Program-made: the position numbers and the translations under genes
Part shown: piece by piece, positions 46,323-53,451 of the stretch
Layout: each line of letters begins with the position of its first letter
Numbering within the stretch: the stretch's first letter is position 1
Notes under the pieces: model-generated
Seen by the model: only the letters and a program-made list of their open reading frames with translations
What the model was told of the DNA's origin: nothing
Databases searched by the model: none
Assembly (NCBI GenBank): GCA_944336125.1
Contig: CALVLA010000006.1
Location: forward strand, 1 to 64,000
DNA: 64,000 nt
From: an uncultured Clostridia bacterium
Lineage (GTDB): Bacteria > Bacillota > Clostridia > Christensenellales > CAG-314
Direction of reading: 5' to 3'

Positions 46323-47441
46323 TTATTTTAAATTTTCAGGGTTAAGACCTTTCAGTTCGTCTATTACGAACCTGCCGTCTTTTCTGACAAGCCTGTCGTC
46401 GAAGTAAATTTCGCCGCCGCCGTATTCCGGAGTTTGAATAAGAACCAAATCCCAATGCACTGATGAGCGGTTGCCGTTGTCGGCATCCTCGTAGGCGTTG
46501 CCCGGAGTAAAGTGAATACTTCCCGCAATTTTCTCGTCAAAAAGGATGTCGCATATTGCCTTGTTGATATAAGGGTTTACGCCTATTGCGAATTCACCCA
46601 CGTACCTAGCACCCTCGTCGCTGTCGAAAATTTCGTTAAGCTGTTTGTCGAGTCCGTTCGAGCATGTTGCTTTGACGATTTTGCCGTCCTTGAAGGTCAG
46701 CGAAATGTTTTCGAAACGAAGCCCCCTGTTTACGGTAGGCGTGTTGTAGGTAATTACGCCGTTTACGCTGTTTTTGACAGGCGCAGTATAAAACTCGCCG
46801 TCAGGAATGTTCATGTTGCCGGCGCACTTTATGCCGGGGATTCCCTTAACCGAAAAAGTCAAATCGGTATTGGGCGATACTATGCGTACCTTGTCGGTTT
46901 TTGCAAGATATTCTTTGAGAGGGTCCATTGCCCTGTCCATTTTTGCGTAATCAAGATTGCAAACGTCAAAGTAAAAATCCTCAAATTTTTCCGTGGACAT
47001 TTGCGCAAGCTGCGCCATAGACGGATTAGGATACCTCAAAATAACCCACTTTTTTTTGAGGCGTATGTCAAGGTGAACTTTGTCCTGATAAAATTTGCCG
47101 TATTGCTTAATGTTTTCCGACGATACGTCGCTGTTTTCAAAAGCGTTGTCGCCACCTCTTATGCCGATGTAAGCGTGCATGCCCTGCATACGGTAAGCGT
47201 CGAAGTCTGCCCAACGTTTGAGATGCTCCTCACTAGTTCCCAAAAGCAGCTGCCTGTTGATTTTCTGATCGTTAATCTGAACGAAAGGATAACCACCTGC
47301 CGCATAAACGGCTTTCACCAGTTCGGAAGTCATTTGACTGTCCACGCCGTAAACGTCAATCAAAACGTTTTCGCCCTTTTGAACGGCACAACTGTAATTA
47401 ACAAGGTTTTGCGCGAGTTTAGTCATTCTGTTGTCAATCAT
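46323..47441 (-). CDS. M29-family aminopeptidase
   Basis: This metal-dependent cytoplasmic exo-aminopeptidase has 372 residues. Family motifs seen include VQKGENVLIDVYG near the N-terminus, RYPNPSMAQLAQMS, GIPGIKCAGNMNIPDGEFYTAP and the metal-site region IGVNPYINKAICDILFDEKIAGSIHFTPGNAYEDADNGNRSSVHWDLV. The start at 47441 follows GAAGG by six bases; the frame extends to 47483 without a site. It has a good promoter and may be co-transcribed with gap. Confidence 0.93.
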   Translation of the reverse strand: MIDNRMTKLAQNLVNYSCAVQKGENVLIDVYGVDSQMTSELVKAVYAAGGYPFVQINDQKINRQLLLGTSEEHLKRWADFDAYRMQGMHAYIGIRGGDNAFENSDVSSENIKQYGKFYQDKVHLDIRLKKKWVILRYPNPSMAQLAQMSTEKFEDFYFDVCNLDYAKMDRAMDPLKEYLAKTDKVRIVSPNTDLTFSVKGIPGIKCAGNMNIPDGEFYTAPVKNSVNGVITYNTPTVNRGLRFENISLTFKDGKIVKATCSNGLDKQLNEIFDSDEGARYVGEFAIGVNPYINKAICDILFDEKIAGSIHFTPGNAYEDADNGNRSSVHWDLVLIQTPEYGGGEIYFDDRLVRKDGRFVIDELKGLNPENLK

Positions 47442-47488
47442 AAAAAACCTTCTTCGTCCGCCATATACGGCAGACTTTTTCAATAATC

Positions 47489-47517
47489 ATTATATCAAAC
47501 AAATGGTATATTTACAA
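47489..47517 (-). promoter_or_regulatory. M29 promoter, TTGTAA-17-TATAAT
   Basis: On the minus strand -35 TTGTAA (47512-47517) and -10 TATAAT (47489-47494) are separated by 17 bp. Confidence 0.75.
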
Positions 47518-47560
47518 TACCGTTTTTTGCCAAAAAAGTGTAAAAAATACGCAAAAAATA

Positions 47561-47590
47561 AAAAAAGAGAGGACGGAAATCCGTCCTCTC
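47561..47590 (-). terminator. Terminator of the thioredoxin-fold lipoprotein gene
   Basis: GAGAGGACGG/CCGTCCTCTC arms (47567-47576 and 47581-47590) are followed on the minus strand by seven T. It is about 115 bp after the stop codon. Confidence 0.9.
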
Positions 47591-47707
47591 GATATATGTC
47601 AGTCGGTGTCCTTTTGACAAAAGGTAAATCATCAATTAAGGAAGACAATTTACACATGAGCAGTATGAATGTCATTGAACACAAACAAGACATCGGGCAT
47701 TAGCCAA

Positions 47708-49549
47708 TTAGCAACCGCCTGCATCTGCAGCCGGAGCAGATGGAGCTGCTGCCGAACCGCCTGTGCTGCCGCCTGCTGCTGCGCTGTCGTCAGCTTCAGG
47801 AGCGTCAGGGATTGGGTTGTAAACGTGATATGGGTTAGCTTTGAAGATTTCTTCGATTGCAGCGTTCCATTCAACGTTTTCAGCAGTACCTTCTTCGGAT
47901 ACGTTACCCCAAGTGTATTCAGCTTCAGCAAGACCTACCAAAGCAGCTTTGCCTTCGCCTTCACCATTGAACATCATCATGTTAGGTACGCACATCTTGG
48001 TGTATTTTTTACCGTTGATAGTGAATTCTACGCCATAGTTCCATTCAGATTTATAAGTGGAGAGATATCCATCCAAGAACTTAGCATAAGCGCTTGCATA
48101 GTTGTATACAGAATTAGTGTAGCTGTTTTTAGCAGCTGCTTTAACAGCGTCTGTCATTTCTGTGCCGTATGCAGCGACAAGTGCATCTACACTTACTTTA
48201 TCTGTACTAATTTGAGCATTTTCTGCTTTGCCTTTGTTGTACTCTGCAATTACAAGATTTGCAATTTTAACTGCAGAAAGTTTTTCCCATTCTGATTTAG
48301 TGTAAGTTGCCTTGATTTTGTTTTCAATAGCCTTACTTGAATCGATTTCGGAAGCTTTTGCAATTATAGCGGCATCGATAACTGCTTGAATGTCTGCGTC
48401 AGAATATTTTCTCGCATATTCGTCAGCATAGCCAGCTTCAGAAGTTTTGACCATGATGTTTTTAGCATAAGCAGTTGTTTTTGCCAATTCGGATTGAGCC
48501 GCCCATTGTGCTTCAGCATCGTTATTTCTGCTGTTCAAAGAAGAAGCAAGGTAAGCACTGTTTTCAACTACGCTGTAAGTAGTTTTGCCAGCATCGTCTT
48601 TGGAAGAGCTTACTGCATCTACTTTAGTACCGTCGTCAAGACGTGGATCGAAGAAGTAAATCTTAGCAATGCCGTAATCTTTAGCGAGGTCGTTTGTAGC
48701 TTTTGCGATAGCCTGAGTGTTAGGGCACCAAGTACCGCCGAAGAATACTGCAAAGTAACCATCGTTGTTGTCCATCAAGTGAGCAAACTGAGCATATGTA
48801 GCAACTGTTACGTATACGTCTGTTTTTTCATCAGTCAAAGCATCAGTACCGTCTTCGTTGTACATGTGGAGTCTGTTGTCACCGAAAAGGTTCATAGTGT
48901 TGATGCTGCTTGTGTTGTAAGCTGCAGGAACAATAACATTGCCGTTTTCAGCATATTGAGCGTAGCTTGGTTTTCTTGTTGCGATAGCAGCGATAGCTTC
49001 AGCACCTTTGTCGTAGTTTACGGCTTTGCTGATTTTGCCGTTGTAAACCAAATTGCCGCTTGCGCTTGCGCTGCTTTCAGCACCGGAAATAGCCAACAAG
49101 CTGTGGTCAGCAATTTCAGTTGCGTCTACTTTAGAAATCGCACTGAGAGTGTTTTGAACAGTAGCGATACCGCCGGCGTTTACGGAAGCAGGAAGTTCTT
49201 TAATGATGTTAGCGCTAACAGTTGTGTCATAGCCGCCTGTCAAATCAGGGTTGAAGTGATAGATGGTTACGTCCCAATTCTGAGCAAGTTTGTTGATTGC
49301 CTGGAATCTGGATGCTGCGCCTTCGCCTTCGCTGTCAACGTAAAGCAAGAATTTACCAGCAGTTGTAAACATCTTGTATACGCCTTGGAAAGTAGCGGCT
49401 TCGATTTTCACGTCGCCGTCCAACGAATACTTGGTGCCGTAATAGTTGTATTCACTGTCCGGGTTTACTTTATCCCCGCATGCTGCGAGGCTGAAAACGC
49501 CGAAGACCATGACAACTGCCAACAGCACTGTCAAAAGTTTCTTTTTCAT
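47708..49549 (-). CDS. Lipoprotein with thioredoxin-like domains and a C-terminal cysteine tail
   Basis: This extracytoplasmic lipoprotein has 613 residues. The lipobox is LAAC with Cys24. The segment KFLLYVDSEGEGAASRFQAINKLAQNWDVTIYHFN (near 66-100) looks like a thioredoxin fold without its cysteines. A second (near 264-300) is YFAVFFGGTWCPNTQ with WCPN at the place of the active site but only one cysteine. A helical region (near 380-520) follows. The end is a Gly/Ala/Ser/Pro-rich tail finishing in GGC. The promoter is perfect consensus and lies under three operators. A redox or thiol-linked surface role is inference. Confidence 0.8.
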   Translation of the reverse strand: MKKKLLTVLLAVVMVFGVFSLAACGDKVNPDSEYNYYGTKYSLDGDVKIEAATFQGVYKMFTTAGKFLLYVDSEGEGAASRFQAINKLAQNWDVTIYHFNPDLTGGYDTTVSANIIKELPASVNAGGIATVQNTLSAISKVDATEIADHSLLAISGAESSASASGNLVYNGKISKAVNYDKGAEAIAAIATRKPSYAQYAENGNVIVPAAYNTSSINTMNLFGDNRLHMYNEDGTDALTDEKTDVYVTVATYAQFAHLMDNNDGYFAVFFGGTWCPNTQAIAKATNDLAKDYGIAKIYFFDPRLDDGTKVDAVSSSKDDAGKTTYSVVENSAYLASSLNSRNNDAEAQWAAQSELAKTTAYAKNIMVKTSEAGYADEYARKYSDADIQAVIDAAIIAKASEIDSSKAIENKIKATYTKSEWEKLSAVKIANLVIAEYNKGKAENAQISTDKVSVDALVAAYGTEMTDAVKAAAKNSYTNSVYNYASAYAKFLDGYLSTYKSEWNYGVEFTINGKKYTKMCVPNMMMFNGEGEGKAALVGLAEAEYTWGNVSEEGTAENVEWNAAIEEIFKANPYHVYNPIPDAPEADDSAAAGGSTGGSAAAPSAPAADAGGC

Positions 49550-49558
49550 ATTATCCTC

Positions 49559-49708
49559 CTATAAAACTTGGTTGCAAAGCAACCCCTGCATAAAGCATTC
49601 GGCCAACTTCGGTTTAAAAAACCTACGACTGCTCACCACGTTGGCATTTGGGGTGATAATTTTTGCGCACATCACTAACGCGCCAAAAAGCAACATTTTG
49701 TTGCTCAT
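49559..49708 (-). CDS. 49-codon leader ORF upstream of the lipoprotein gene (putative)
   Basis: This ORF fills the lipoprotein mRNA leader. Its ATG lies five bases after the -10 TATAAT, at the predicted transcription start, so it would be translated as a leaderless message. Its TAG overlaps the lipoprotein Shine-Dalgarno. The peptide starts MSNKMLLFGALVMCAKII, with a hydrophobic N-terminus, and continues with a basic part RRFFKPK. It contains three cysteines. It could be a regulatory leader peptide, a small secreted or membrane peptide, or chance coding in a structured leader (a GGTTGC/GCAACC hairpin is near its end). Expression is unproven. Confidence 0.4.
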   Translation of the reverse strand: MSNKMLLFGALVMCAKIITPNANVVSSRRFFKPKLAECFMQGLLCNQVL

Positions 49709-49765
49709 TTAGGATTATAGTCAATATTTTATTGCTTGTCAAGACATAAAATCAACATTTTATTA
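49691..49765. promoter_or_regulatory. Three operators spaced 31 bp, for the divergent XRE regulator
   Basis: The 13-bp near-palindrome CAAYATTTTRTTR occurs at 49691-49703 (CAACATTTTGTTG), 49722-49734 (CAATATTTTATTG) and 49753-49765 (CAACATTTTATTA). Starts are exactly 31 bp apart, three helical turns. Site 2 lies in the lipoprotein promoter spacer, site 1 just after its start point, and site 3 upstream of its -35 and next to the regulator start. Confidence 0.75.
49714..49742 (-). promoter_or_regulatory. Lipoprotein promoter, perfect TTGACA-17-TATAAT
   Basis: On the minus strand -35 TTGACA (49737-49742) and -10 TATAAT (49714-49719) match the consensus fully with a 17-bp spacer. It should be very strong when not repressed. 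Confidence 0.85.
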
Positions 49766-49791
49766 CTTTATATTTGCGAGGATGGATTTTT

Positions 49792-50112
49792 ATGTTCAGA
49801 CTTAAAGAAATACGTGAAGAGAAAGGAATATTGCAAAAAGATTTGGCGGCGGCGTTAAATCGCACAAGAGCCTGCATCTCCTCTTGGGAACAGGGAAAAA
49901 CAGAGCCGGCCATAGAAGATCTCATAAAACTAGCCGACTTTTTTGAAGTTTCTATAGATGTTTTGCTGGGACACAATCAGCCGGGCGAAAATGTTTCTGC
50001 CGACGCCGTTGACGAACTTGTGTTTCAAATCATGAAAAAACTGCCCGAAAAAGATAAAAGTCGCGCATTGGGATACGTTCAGGCATTGGCTCAGCAAGAT
50101 TATCCTTATTAA
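49792..50112 (+). CDS. XRE-family transcriptional regulator
   Basis: This DNA-binding protein of 106 residues has an N-terminal helix-turn-helix, RLKEIREEKGILQKDLAAALNRTRACISSWEQGKTEPAIEDLIKLADFFEVSIDVLLG. Its short helical C-terminus is LVFQIMKKLPEKDKSRALGYVQAL, probably for dimerisation. It is divergent from the lipoprotein gene, and the three operators lie between them. It is likely the repressor of the lipoprotein gene and of itself (site 3 is 27 bp before its ATG). The ATG at 49792 has GAGG ten bases upstream; an in-frame TTG at 49774 is less likely. Confidence 0.88.
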   Translation: MFRLKEIREEKGILQKDLAAALNRTRACISSWEQGKTEPAIEDLIKLADFFEVSIDVLLGHNQPGENVSADAVDELVFQIMKKLPEKDKSRALGYVQALAQQDYPY

Positions 50113-50207
50113 ATATAATAAAGTGAAATTTCGGATCGCGGAAAAATTTTACCCAAAGGCAACCAAAAATTTACAATTACCCCCTTTTAATTTAAGCCGC
50201 GTTATTA

Positions 50208-50213
50208 TATAAT
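50208..50213 (+). promoter_or_regulatory. fba -10 element TATAAT
   Basis: A TATAAT lies 30 bp before the fba ATG. The -35 (TTTTAA, 17 bp upstream) is weak. Confidence 0.5.
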
Positions 50214-50243
50214 GAAGCTATAAGAGTTTTGGAGGTGGTTTTT

Positions 50244-51167
50244 ATGCCATTGGTTACTACAACCGAAATGTTCAAAAAAGCTTACAAAGGCGGTTATGCC
50301 ATAGGCGCTTTTAACATCAACAACATGGAGACTATCCAAGGAATAGTCGAAGCGGGAGCCGAAACAAGATCCCCGCTCATTTTGCAGGTATCGAAGGGAG
50401 CAAGACAATACGCAAACACTACATACCTCAAAAAGCTGATGGAAGCTGCCGTTATCGAAAGCGATTTGCCTATTGCCTTTCACCTTGACCACGGCGATTC
50501 GTTTGAGCTTTGCAAGGATTGCGTAGACAACGGATTTACTTCGGTCATGATTGACGCAAGCCACATGTCGTTTGAGGAAAACATTGCAATTACCAAAAAA
50601 GTTGTCGAATATGCGCACGACCACGGAGTTGTAGTGGAAGCCGAGCTCGGAAAACTTGCCGGCATCGAGGAGCATGTCGTAAGCGATTCACATCAATACA
50701 CCGACCCTGATCAGGTTCAGGAATTCGTATCAAAGACAGGCGTCGACAGCCTTGCCATTGCTATCGGCACATCTCACGGCGCGTACAAATTTAAAGGAAA
50801 AGCAGAACTCAGGTTTGATATTTTGGAAAAAATCGAAAAACTTTTGCCTGACTTCCCTATCGTACTTCACGGAGCATCCAGCGTACCGCAAAAATTTGTT
50901 GACCTCATCGACAAATACGGCGGAAACGTAAAAGGCGCGCAAGGCGTACCTGAAGAATTGCTCAGAAAAGCCGCTTCTATGGCAGTTTGCAAAATAAATA
51001 TTGACAGCGATATCAGACTTGCCATCACCGCTTGCATAAGACAGCACTTTGCGGAACATCCTGAACATTTTGATCCTAGACAGTACCTGTCCCCTGCGAG
51101 AACCGCAATAAAAGAAATGGTTAAGCACAAAATCATAAACGTTTTGGGTTCAGACAACAAAATTTAA
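50244..51167 (+). CDS. fba: Fructose-bisphosphate aldolase, class II
   Basis: This zinc-dependent aldolase of glycolysis has 307 residues. It shows YAIGAFNINNMETIQGI near the N-terminus and AFHLDHGDSFELCKDCVDNGFTSVMIDASH with zinc-ligand His, VEAELGKLAGIEEH, and IGTSHGAYKF and VLHGASSVP with phosphate and metal ligands. The start at 50244 follows GGAGG by eight bases. It is monocistronic with a strong terminator. Confidence 0.96.
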   Translation: MPLVTTTEMFKKAYKGGYAIGAFNINNMETIQGIVEAGAETRSPLILQVSKGARQYANTTYLKKLMEAAVIESDLPIAFHLDHGDSFELCKDCVDNGFTSVMIDASHMSFEENIAITKKVVEYAHDHGVVVEAELGKLAGIEEHVVSDSHQYTDPDQVQEFVSKTGVDSLAIAIGTSHGAYKFKGKAELRFDILEKIEKLLPDFPIVLHGASSVPQKFVDLIDKYGGNVKGAQGVPEELLRKAASMAVCKINIDSDIRLAITACIRQHFAEHPEHFDPRQYLSPARTAIKEMVKHKIINVLGSDNKI

Positions 51168-51178
51168 TTAAAAACGAA

Positions 51179-51206
51179 AAAGGCGGCCGCACGGCCGCCT
51201 TTAGTT
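51179..51206 (+). terminator. Terminator of fba
   Basis: Eleven-base-pair GC-rich arms (51179-51189 and 51192-51202) are followed by AGTTTTAG. Confidence 0.85.
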
Positions 51207-51213
51207 TTAGATA

Positions 51214-51240
51214 CAAAAAAAGACGGCTCACGCCGTCTTT
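51214..51240 (-). terminator. Terminator of cyuA
   Basis: AAGACGGC/GCCGTCTT arms (51220-51227 and 51232-51239) are followed on the minus strand by a T run. Confidence 0.85.
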
Positions 51241-51256
51241 TTGATTTTTAGTTAAA

Positions 51257-52573
51257 TTAGTCGTCGCAGAAGCTTTTGCCCGTATCTTCTTCAAGCATGA
51301 TGTCGAGAATTTCGATATCGGTAGTACGCATACCTTCGGCAGCCATCCTTCCGACTGACTTAATGGTGTCGTCAAGCGATTTTTTAATGATACCGGTATC
51401 AGCTTCATACTGTTTTGTTTGCATTGCAAGCTGGTGAGCAAGGAAGCCGGAGTCAAGGGAAGTAGCGATTTTTGCGGCACAGCTTACTTTCGCACCGTCG
51501 CATACAATACCTGCGGCATTAGCCAAAGAGTTTTGAACAGCCATGCTGACCTGACAATCTGTGCCCCCTCTCATAAAGGTAAGAGCCGCAGCAACCGAAG
51601 TAGCGCTGGAAACAGCCGCACAGAAAGCCGACATACGTCCGATCTGAGCTTTTTGATAAATAGTCATGAGGTTTGAAAGCACGAGAGATCTGTAAAGAGT
51701 ATCGTCGTCAATACCTTCTTCCTCAGCAAAAACAACGAGCGGAATACTTGAAGTAATGCCTTGGTTGCCGCTGCCGCTGTTTGTGATAACCGGCAAAATG
51801 CAACCGCCCATACGAGCTTCGCTGCCTGCTGCGGTGCGGGCTTTCATTTTTGTGAAGATGGAGTCGCAGTTGCAAGCCAAAATAGTAGGTCCGATCGCAA
51901 CGCCGTAATTTCCTGTCATGCCCTCTTTTGAGATAGCCGAGTTGTATTTAATCTGACGGCTGATGAGTTCGCGAACGTCGTCAATGTTTACCTGTTGAGC
52001 AAACTCGAGAATGTCGCCGAAATTCAAAACGCTTCTGTCAGTCATGACGCCGTAGTATTTTCCGCGTGCGTCGGATTCGCTTTGTTGAATTTGAATGACC
52101 TTTCCGTTTTTCTCGATGCAGACGATGTTGTTGTGAAGGTCGCGGATTTCGACCATACTGCTGTCTTTACCTTTGAAGCAATGCATTTTTATGTGAAGCG
52201 TGTGAGTCGTGTGAAGAAGTTTTACTTCGCAGTAATCGGTGTTTACCAATTTTTTAGTTCTTTTGATAGCTTCTGGCGGTACGTCGTGCAAAACTTCGAG
52301 CGCCATGTCGGCATCTCCGCCCAATGCGCCGACGATAGCCGCCGCGTTGATACCGATGAGGTTGCCGGAATTCGGAACAATTACACCTTTTACGTTTTTG
52401 ACTATATTGCCGCTGCATTCAGCAACGATTTTTTCAGGTTCGGCTCCCAAAACCTGTCTGGCCTTGGCGGCAGCATACGCCAACGCAATAGGCTCCGTGC
52501 AGCCCAACGCCGGAACAAGTTCTTCCTTAAGAATGTTCACGTAATTTTGATAAACTTCCTTACTCAATGCCAT
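51257..52573 (-). CDS. cyuA: CyuA/YhaM-family L-cysteine desulfidase
   Basis: This protein of 438 residues belongs to the serine dehydratase alpha-like family. CyuA breaks L-cysteine into pyruvate, ammonia and sulfide using a 4Fe-4S cluster. It has EELVPALGCTEPIALAYAAAKAR at the N-terminus, NSGNLIGINAAAIVGALGGD, then LACNCDSIFTKMKARTAAGSEARMGGCILPVITNSGSGNQGI and GTDCQVSMAVQNSLANAAGIVCDGAKVSCA. The conserved cysteines for the cluster are present. Serine as substrate cannot be excluded. It has its own promoter. Confidence 0.9.
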   Translation of the reverse strand: MALSKEVYQNYVNILKEELVPALGCTEPIALAYAAAKARQVLGAEPEKIVAECSGNIVKNVKGVIVPNSGNLIGINAAAIVGALGGDADMALEVLHDVPPEAIKRTKKLVNTDYCEVKLLHTTHTLHIKMHCFKGKDSSMVEIRDLHNNIVCIEKNGKVIQIQQSESDARGKYYGVMTDRSVLNFGDILEFAQQVNIDDVRELISRQIKYNSAISKEGMTGNYGVAIGPTILACNCDSIFTKMKARTAAGSEARMGGCILPVITNSGSGNQGITSSIPLVVFAEEEGIDDDTLYRSLVLSNLMTIYQKAQIGRMSAFCAAVSSATSVAAALTFMRGGTDCQVSMAVQNSLANAAGIVCDGAKVSCAAKIATSLDSGFLAHQLAMQTKQYEADTGIIKKSLDDTIKSVGRMAAEGMRTTDIEILDIMLEEDTGKSFCDD

Positions 52574-52656
52574 AATTTCGCCTCTTAAATTAAATTTGTC
52601 TGTGGATACTTAACAAGCTGTCGTCACACTATTTTCCACTGTACATACTTTTTTAT

Positions 52657-52685
52657 ATATTAACTGTTTTTATGATATTTTGCAA
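52657..52685 (-). promoter_or_regulatory. cyuA promoter, TTGCAA-17-TAATAT
   Basis: On the minus strand -35 TTGCAA (52680-52685) and -10 TAATAT (52657-52662) are separated by 17 bp. The leader is about 75 nt. The remaining bases of the 324-bp gap hold the divergent pot promoter and operators. Confidence 0.65.
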
Positions 52686-52773
52686 GTACTTTGTTAAAAA
52701 TTTTGGCACCTTAAAATTTCGGCTCCGACCATAAAAAATTTTGTCGTTTTTTGTGATTTTTACATCAAAACAG

Positions 52774-52801
52774 TTGACAAAAAAGCCCCCCTACATATAA
52801 T
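52774..52801 (+). promoter_or_regulatory. pot operon promoter, TTGACA-16-TATAAT
   Basis: The -35 TTGACA (52774-52779) and -10 TATAAT (52796-52801) are both perfect, with a 16-bp spacer. The leader is about 90 nt and contains the direct repeats at 52830-52879. Confidence 0.8.
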
Positions 52802-52829
52802 GTTCTTGTTCAGTTAAATTAAACTTAAA

Positions 52830-52879
52830 GTTCACTAATACAAAACCTGTTAAACTTTGGGTTTAGTAATACAAAACCT
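52830..52879 (+). promoter_or_regulatory. Direct repeats in the pot leader, probable operators
   Basis: Two 19-bp copies of GTTYASTAATACAAAACCT at 52830-52848 and 52861-52879 are 17/19 identical and start 31 bp apart. They lie between the transcription start and the gene of the XRE-cupin regulator, so binding would block elongation or initiation. Confidence 0.65.
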
Positions 52880-52897
52880 TTTCAAAAGAGGCGAAAA

Positions 52898-53431
52898 ATG
52901 CAAATCGGTGAAAAAATAAGGATGTTAAGGCTGAAGCGAAATCTTACGCAGGAGGAGCTTGCCGACAGGTGCGAGTTGTCGAAAAGTTTTATTTCGCAGC
53001 TTGAAAACGACTATACCAGCCCCTCCATCGAAACGCTTGAAGACATCGTCACGGCACTCGGAACGACTCTCAAGTGGTTTTTTTCCGACGACAAGGAGGA
53101 AAAAACCGTTTTCAACTCGGAAGATTTTTTTGAAAAACGTTATGACGACTCGGTGTGGACGTGGCTTGTTCCCAACAGTCAGAAAAACGAAATGGAGCCT
53201 ATTCTCGTGGAACTGTTTCCCGGCGGAGAAGCCGACAGCGACATGCCACACGAAGGAGAGGAATTCGGCTACGTATTAAAAGGAGAAATCACACTGACGC
53301 TTGGCGAAAAAAAGTTTGTGGTAAGCCAAGGCGACAGTTTTTACTACGCGGCAGACAAAACGCACACAATAAAAAACGAGTCGGAAAGTCCGGCAAAATT
53401 TATTTGGGTTTCCAGCCCGCCAAATTTTTGA
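52898..53431 (+). CDS. XRE-cupin transcriptional regulator of the pot operon
   Basis: This protein of 177 residues has a helix-turn-helix (MLRLKRNLTQEELADRCELSKSFISQLENDYTSPSIETLEDI, residues 10-55) and a cupin domain near 105-175 (EEFGYVLKGEITLTLGEKKFVVSQGDSFYYAADKTHTIKNESE). It is similar in build to PuuR-type regulators that sense polyamines. It is the first gene of the pot operon, 20 bp before potA, and is likely autoregulating through the leader repeats. Confidence 0.9.
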   Translation: MQIGEKIRMLRLKRNLTQEELADRCELSKSFISQLENDYTSPSIETLEDIVTALGTTLKWFFSDDKEEKTVFNSEDFFEKRYDDSVWTWLVPNSQKNEMEPILVELFPGGEADSDMPHEGEEFGYVLKGEITLTLGEKKFVVSQGDSFYYAADKTHTIKNESESPAKFIWVSSPPNF

Positions 53432-53451
53432 TTTTTTAAGGAGTTGTACAA

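Noticed and set aside
47585-47700. Small gene between the lipoprotein stop and its terminator
   Set aside because: Short open frames exist, but none has a ribosome binding site; it is best read as a 3' untranslated region.
48386-49564. 392-codon open frame on the plus strand inside the lipoprotein gene
   Set aside because: Antisense to the lipoprotein gene, with no promoter or ribosome binding site; Cys/Ser/Val-rich shadow translation.
49691-49708. GCAAC/GTTGC hairpin followed by T5 as a transcription attenuator
   Set aside because: The stem is only 5 bp and the sequence matches two other copies that are outside the transcript, so an operator explains it better.
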